Shown here piece after piece: positions 6,289 through 8,243 of a stretch of DNA of 8,243 nucleotides. The stretch is from positions 1 through 8,243 of the forward strand of contig UQXP01000066.1 in assembly GCA_900545055.1 (NCBI GenBank), read 5' to 3'. Under the pieces are notes generated by a model, which was not told the DNA's origin, did no database searches, and worked only from the letters and a program-made list of their open reading frames with translations. Source of the stretch: an uncultured Collinsella sp. Its GTDB lineage: Bacteria > Actinomycetota > Coriobacteriia > Coriobacteriales > Coriobacteriaceae. Position numbers and translations under genes: made by a program. Each line of letters starts with the position of its first letter. Position 1 is the first letter of the stretch.

Positions 6289-6400
6289 GCGCGTCATTTC
6301 GCGTCACTTTGACGCGCAAAATGACACGCAAATTTTTTCGTGTCATAATTTTGACGCGTAAAATGACGTGTAAAATTTTTACGTGTTATTTTTCACGTCA
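6289..6400. promoter_or_regulatory. Array of TGACGYG half-sites upstream of the AlbA_2 gene
   Basis: Nine copies of a half-site related to TGACGYG occur. Four are rightward (from 6310, 6322, 6352, 6364) and five leftward (ending 6296, 6306, 6345, 6388, 6400). Two 39-40-nt direct repeats (6308-6346 and 6350-6389; 42-bp period) each start TTTGACGCGYAAAATGAC. Within each repeat the two rightward half-sites are 12 bp apart, as are the last two leftward ones. The array overlaps the likely promoter, so autoregulation by the downstream protein is the simplest reading; this is an inference. Confidence 0.75.
6321..6349 (+). promoter_or_regulatory. Likely promoter of the AlbA_2 regulator gene
   Basis: ATGACA (6321-6326) matches the -35 consensus at five of six positions. 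CATAAT (6344-6349) matches the -10 at five of six, with a 17-bp spacer. Both lie inside the first direct repeat of the half-site array and overlap individual half-sites. Transcription would start near 6356, giving a leader of about 70 nt. Confidence 0.5.
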
Positions 6401-6414
6401 AATTGAAGCGAAAC

Positions 6415-6418
6415 GGAG
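6415..6418 (+). promoter_or_regulatory. Ribosome binding site deciding the AlbA_2 gene start
   Basis: GGAG lies 7 nt before the ATG at 6426. It fixes the start at the family's usual N-terminus (ESKDLEFKE) rather than at the upstream end of the open frame at 6060. Confidence 0.7.
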
Positions 6419-6425
6419 CATCACA

Positions 6426-7682
6426 ATGCAAGAATCCAAAGATCTTGAATTCAAGGAATGCGTCACCAATTCGTTCCTTAAAACCGTCTCCGCTTATGCA
6501 AATGGCACGGGAGGACGCGTTCTATTTGGAATTAACGACGACGGAGAAGCCGTTGGCCTCGATGACCCCAAGCAGACCTGCCTGGATATCGAAAACAAGA
6601 TTAACGATTCGATCATCCCCCAGCCCGATTACTCCCTAAAGATCGACGAGCCCGATGCAACCGTGGAGCTTACGGTCTTTCCCGGCAGATCGAAGCCTTA
6701 CCTATACCGCTCGAAGGCATACAAGCGCAATGACACCGCGACCATTCCAGTTGATACCCTAGGCCTTTCGCGTCTTGTACTCGAGGGTCAAAACCTCTCC
6801 TTTGAGCAGCTCCCGGCAAACAAACAAGATTTATCTTTCACCGTTTTAGAGAATCGTCTAACAGCAAAACTTTCGCTTCAGTCATTCACAACCGATACTC
6901 TCAAAACCCTTGGCCTGCTTGATGAAACCGGAACCTACAACAACGCGGCAGAACTGCTCGCGGACGAGAATGGCTTCCCGGGTATCGACATCGCAGTGTT
7001 TGGTGAAACTATCAACCTCATTAAGCAGCGCAAGACTCTTGAACATGCATCCGTTCTAGCGGAAATTGACGGAGCCCTTGAGCTTTTCGAAGCCCAGTAC
7101 TGCTACGAAGAGATCCAGGGGATGGAGCGGATCCGCAAGGAGCTCATTCCGCTCGAAGCATTCCGCGAGGCCATTACCAATGCAGTCGTTCATAGGACTT
7201 GGGATGCGCCCGCACACATCCGCATCTCGATGTTCGATGACCGTGTGGAAGTCGCTTCGCCCGGCGGCTTGCCGGCAAGCATGACCGTCGATGAATATCT
7301 GTCCGACATGCTATCCGTTAGACGCAATCGTATTCTTGCCGAAGTCTTTTTGCGCCTGGGTCTTATCGAAGCCTTTGGAACGGGCATCATGCGAATTCGC
7401 GATACCTATAAGGACAGCGTCAGAAAGCCCCGGTTTCAAGTTTCGGATAACGCCATTGTGGTAACACTTCCCCTACTCATGGATAACCCGGGGCTCAAAG
7501 GCGACGAACTTATCGTATTCGGACTGCTGAGCGGAGTACACCCTCAATCGACAAGCGAGCTTGCGGCCAAAGTCACCTTTAGTCGCTCGAAGCTTCTTCG
7601 CATCCTCAAAAAACTCGTTGAGACAGGCCTGGCGACAGTTGAAGGCACCGGCAGAGGGCAGAAGTATCGCCTGCTACGCTAG
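6426..7682 (+). CDS. AlbA_2 (Schlafen-like) domain regulator with GHKL ATPase-like domain and C-terminal winged helix
   Basis: This putative DNA-binding regulator has 418 residues from the ATG with GGAG 7 nt upstream. An AlbA_2 domain occupies about residues 1-115, with ESKDLEFKE at the start and the ANGTGGRVLFGINDDG block at 25-40. A GHKL-type ATP-binding fold follows, with REAITNAVVHRTW (247-259; Glu248, Asn252, His256), SPGGLP (278-283) and EAFGTGIMRI (315-324). The C-terminus (about 360-418) is a predicted winged helix, containing TSELAAKVTFSRSKLLRILKK. This domain order is the COG2865 type, often annotated as an ATP-binding or RecG-related regulator; the true ligand and targets are unknown. 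The gene is preceded by a half-site array that overlaps its promoter. Codon use is more AT-tolerant than in the lac genes, suggesting separate acquisition. Its stop abuts that of the convergent DeoR remnant. Confidence 0.88.
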   Translation: MQESKDLEFKECVTNSFLKTVSAYANGTGGRVLFGINDDGEAVGLDDPKQTCLDIENKINDSIIPQPDYSLKIDEPDATVELTVFPGRSKPYLYRSKAYKRNDTATIPVDTLGLSRLVLEGQNLSFEQLPANKQDLSFTVLENRLTAKLSLQSFTTDTLKTLGLLDETGTYNNAAELLADENGFPGIDIAVFGETINLIKQRKTLEHASVLAEIDGALELFEAQYCYEEIQGMERIRKELIPLEAFREAITNAVVHRTWDAPAHIRISMFDDRVEVASPGGLPASMTVDEYLSDMLSVRRNRILAEVFLRLGLIEAFGTGIMRIRDTYKDSVRKPRFQVSDNAIVVTLPLLMDNPGLKGDELIVFGLLSGVHPQSTSELAAKVTFSRSKLLRILKKLVETGLATVEGTGRGQKYRLLR

Positions 7683-8126
7683 TTAGCAAATGACCTGCGC
7701 GTGCTCCTCGATGGCGGCGCGGTCTTCGGCGGAGATGCTCGGCTCGCACACTACGGCGTCCAGGCTGTCCAGGCGGCAGAAGGTGTAGAAGTCGCGCTTG
7801 CCAATCTTGCTGGAATCTGCGATCAGATAGCGCGAGTCGGCCTTGCTAAGGGCGAGCTGCTGGATGCGGCCCTCTTCCATGTTAGACGTGGACACGTCGC
7901 CGTCCAAAATGCCGTTGGCGCCGATATAGGCCGCATCGATGCCCAGCGCACGCAGGGCATCCTCGGCTGTTGGTCCCACAAAGGCGGCGGTGCGGCGACG
8001 GTACATGCCGCCCACGAGGCACAGGTCGCAGTCTTCGCGCGCCTCAAGCAGGTTATAGACCGAAAGCGAATTGGTCACATGGATGGAAGGTAGCTTGTCG
8101 GTGACTCGGAGAGCGCAAATGCGATC
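7683..8126 (-). pseudogene. DeoR-family regulator, C-terminal sensor domain only
   Basis: The frame encodes the sugar-phosphate-sensing half of a DeoR-type repressor. Family blocks in order are VTNSLSVYNLLEA, LVGGMYRRRTAAFVGPTAEDAL, GANGILDGDVSTSNMEEGR and ADSSKIGKRDF; the DSSK lysine is a conserved part of the effector pocket. A GTG at 8078 opens a 131-residue frame. The frame continues upstream as LRVTDKLPSIH up to a TGA at 8127-8129, giving about 147 residues against roughly 250 for intact members. The N-terminal helix-turn-helix and the glycine/threonine-rich phosphate loop are absent. In the next 60 bases other frames give fragments such as ERNRREIAFALSE that could be degraded remnants of the missing part. 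An IS3-type end follows at 8189, so truncation through the insertion and small indels is likely. I consider it non-functional as a repressor. Confidence 0.72.
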
Positions 8127-8188
8127 TCACGACGGTTGCGCTCATTGTCTCAATTGGATACTCAACGAAATACGGCCCCGCAGCTCAA

Positions 8189-8243
8189 TGAACTGCACCC
8201 CAAAACTTGGACGGCTTAAATAAGAACTACGCCGCAAGGGGCT
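8189..8243. mobile_element. IS3-family (IS150-group) terminal inverted repeat, rest outside window
   Basis: The sequence from 8189 begins TGAACTGCACCCCAAAACTT and continues GGACGG. This closely follows the TGTACTGCACCC...TTGGACG terminal repeat of IS150-type elements in the IS3 family. The element extends to the right beyond the window, so the transposase, the other end and the target duplication cannot be seen. Orientation is unresolved because both ends of such elements carry this sequence. It lies just upstream of the truncated DeoR-type gene. Confidence 0.68.

Larger units (their letters stand above)
5848..6425. other. Intergenic region before the AlbA_2 regulator
   Basis: This 578-bp stretch has no credible gene. 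In order it holds the lacG terminator, the hairpin pair at 5935-6075, a long inverted repeat (6149-6200), a small hairpin GAATGC-CAAT-GCATTC (6267-6282), and a half-site array with an embedded promoter (6289-6400). The part right of about 6110 is clearly more AT-rich than the lac genes. An open frame begins at 6060 but its first 122 codons run through these repeats and do not resemble protein. Confidence 0.7.

Noticed and set aside
6060..6425. 122-residue N-terminal extension of the AlbA_2 protein
   Set aside because: It translates through hairpin repeats and the half-site array and has no resemblance to the family. A GGAG-preceded ATG at 6426 gives the canonical N-terminus.
7701..8093. Plus-strand open frame opposite the DeoR remnant
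   Set aside because: The minus strand carries clear DeoR motifs; this frame has none.

Overview
The window looks like part of the chromosome of a high-GC Gram-positive gut bacterium. My best guess is a coriobacterium of the Collinsella type. This rests on GC-rich codon use in the sugar genes, Gram-positive-style lac phosphotransferase genes (lacE, lacG) and AAAGGAG/GGAG ribosome binding sites. The genus is an inference; no rRNA or other marker gene is present.

Layout. The left edge (1-971) is the last two thirds of a 6-phospho-beta-galactosidase gene (lacG copy 1), followed by a strong nested terminator and two hairpin repeats. A LacI-family regulator (1308-2318, minus strand) faces away from a phosphotransferase gene for the lactose EIICB permease LacE (2594-4351, plus strand). 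Between them is a perfect palindrome flanked by a third half-site, very probably the LacI operator. A second, full-length lacG (4426-5847) follows lacE and ends in a strong terminator, then two more hairpin repeats of the same family. After a 578-bp AT-richer intergenic region with a long inverted repeat and an array of TGACGYG half-sites comes an AlbA_2/GHKL-ATPase type regulator (6426-7682, plus strand). Its stop codon directly abuts the stop of a convergent, 5'-truncated DeoR-family regulator (7683-8126, minus strand). At 8189 a terminal inverted repeat typical of the IS3 family (IS150 group) begins and runs off the window.

How it works together. LacE would take up and phosphorylate a beta-galactoside such as lactose, and LacG would hydrolyse the 6-phosphate inside the cell. 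The LacI-type protein would repress the lacE-lacG operon, and probably itself, from the central operator. No EIIA (LacF) or tagatose-6-phosphate pathway gene is in the window, so these must lie elsewhere.

The most interesting non-coding signals are: (i) four hairpin units with the core TGTAACA-N25-TGTTACA, in two tandem pairs of the same orientation, each pair just behind a lacG gene and its terminator, with spacers of variable sequence but always exactly 25 nt; and (ii) the half-site array that overlaps the likely promoter of the AlbA_2 gene.
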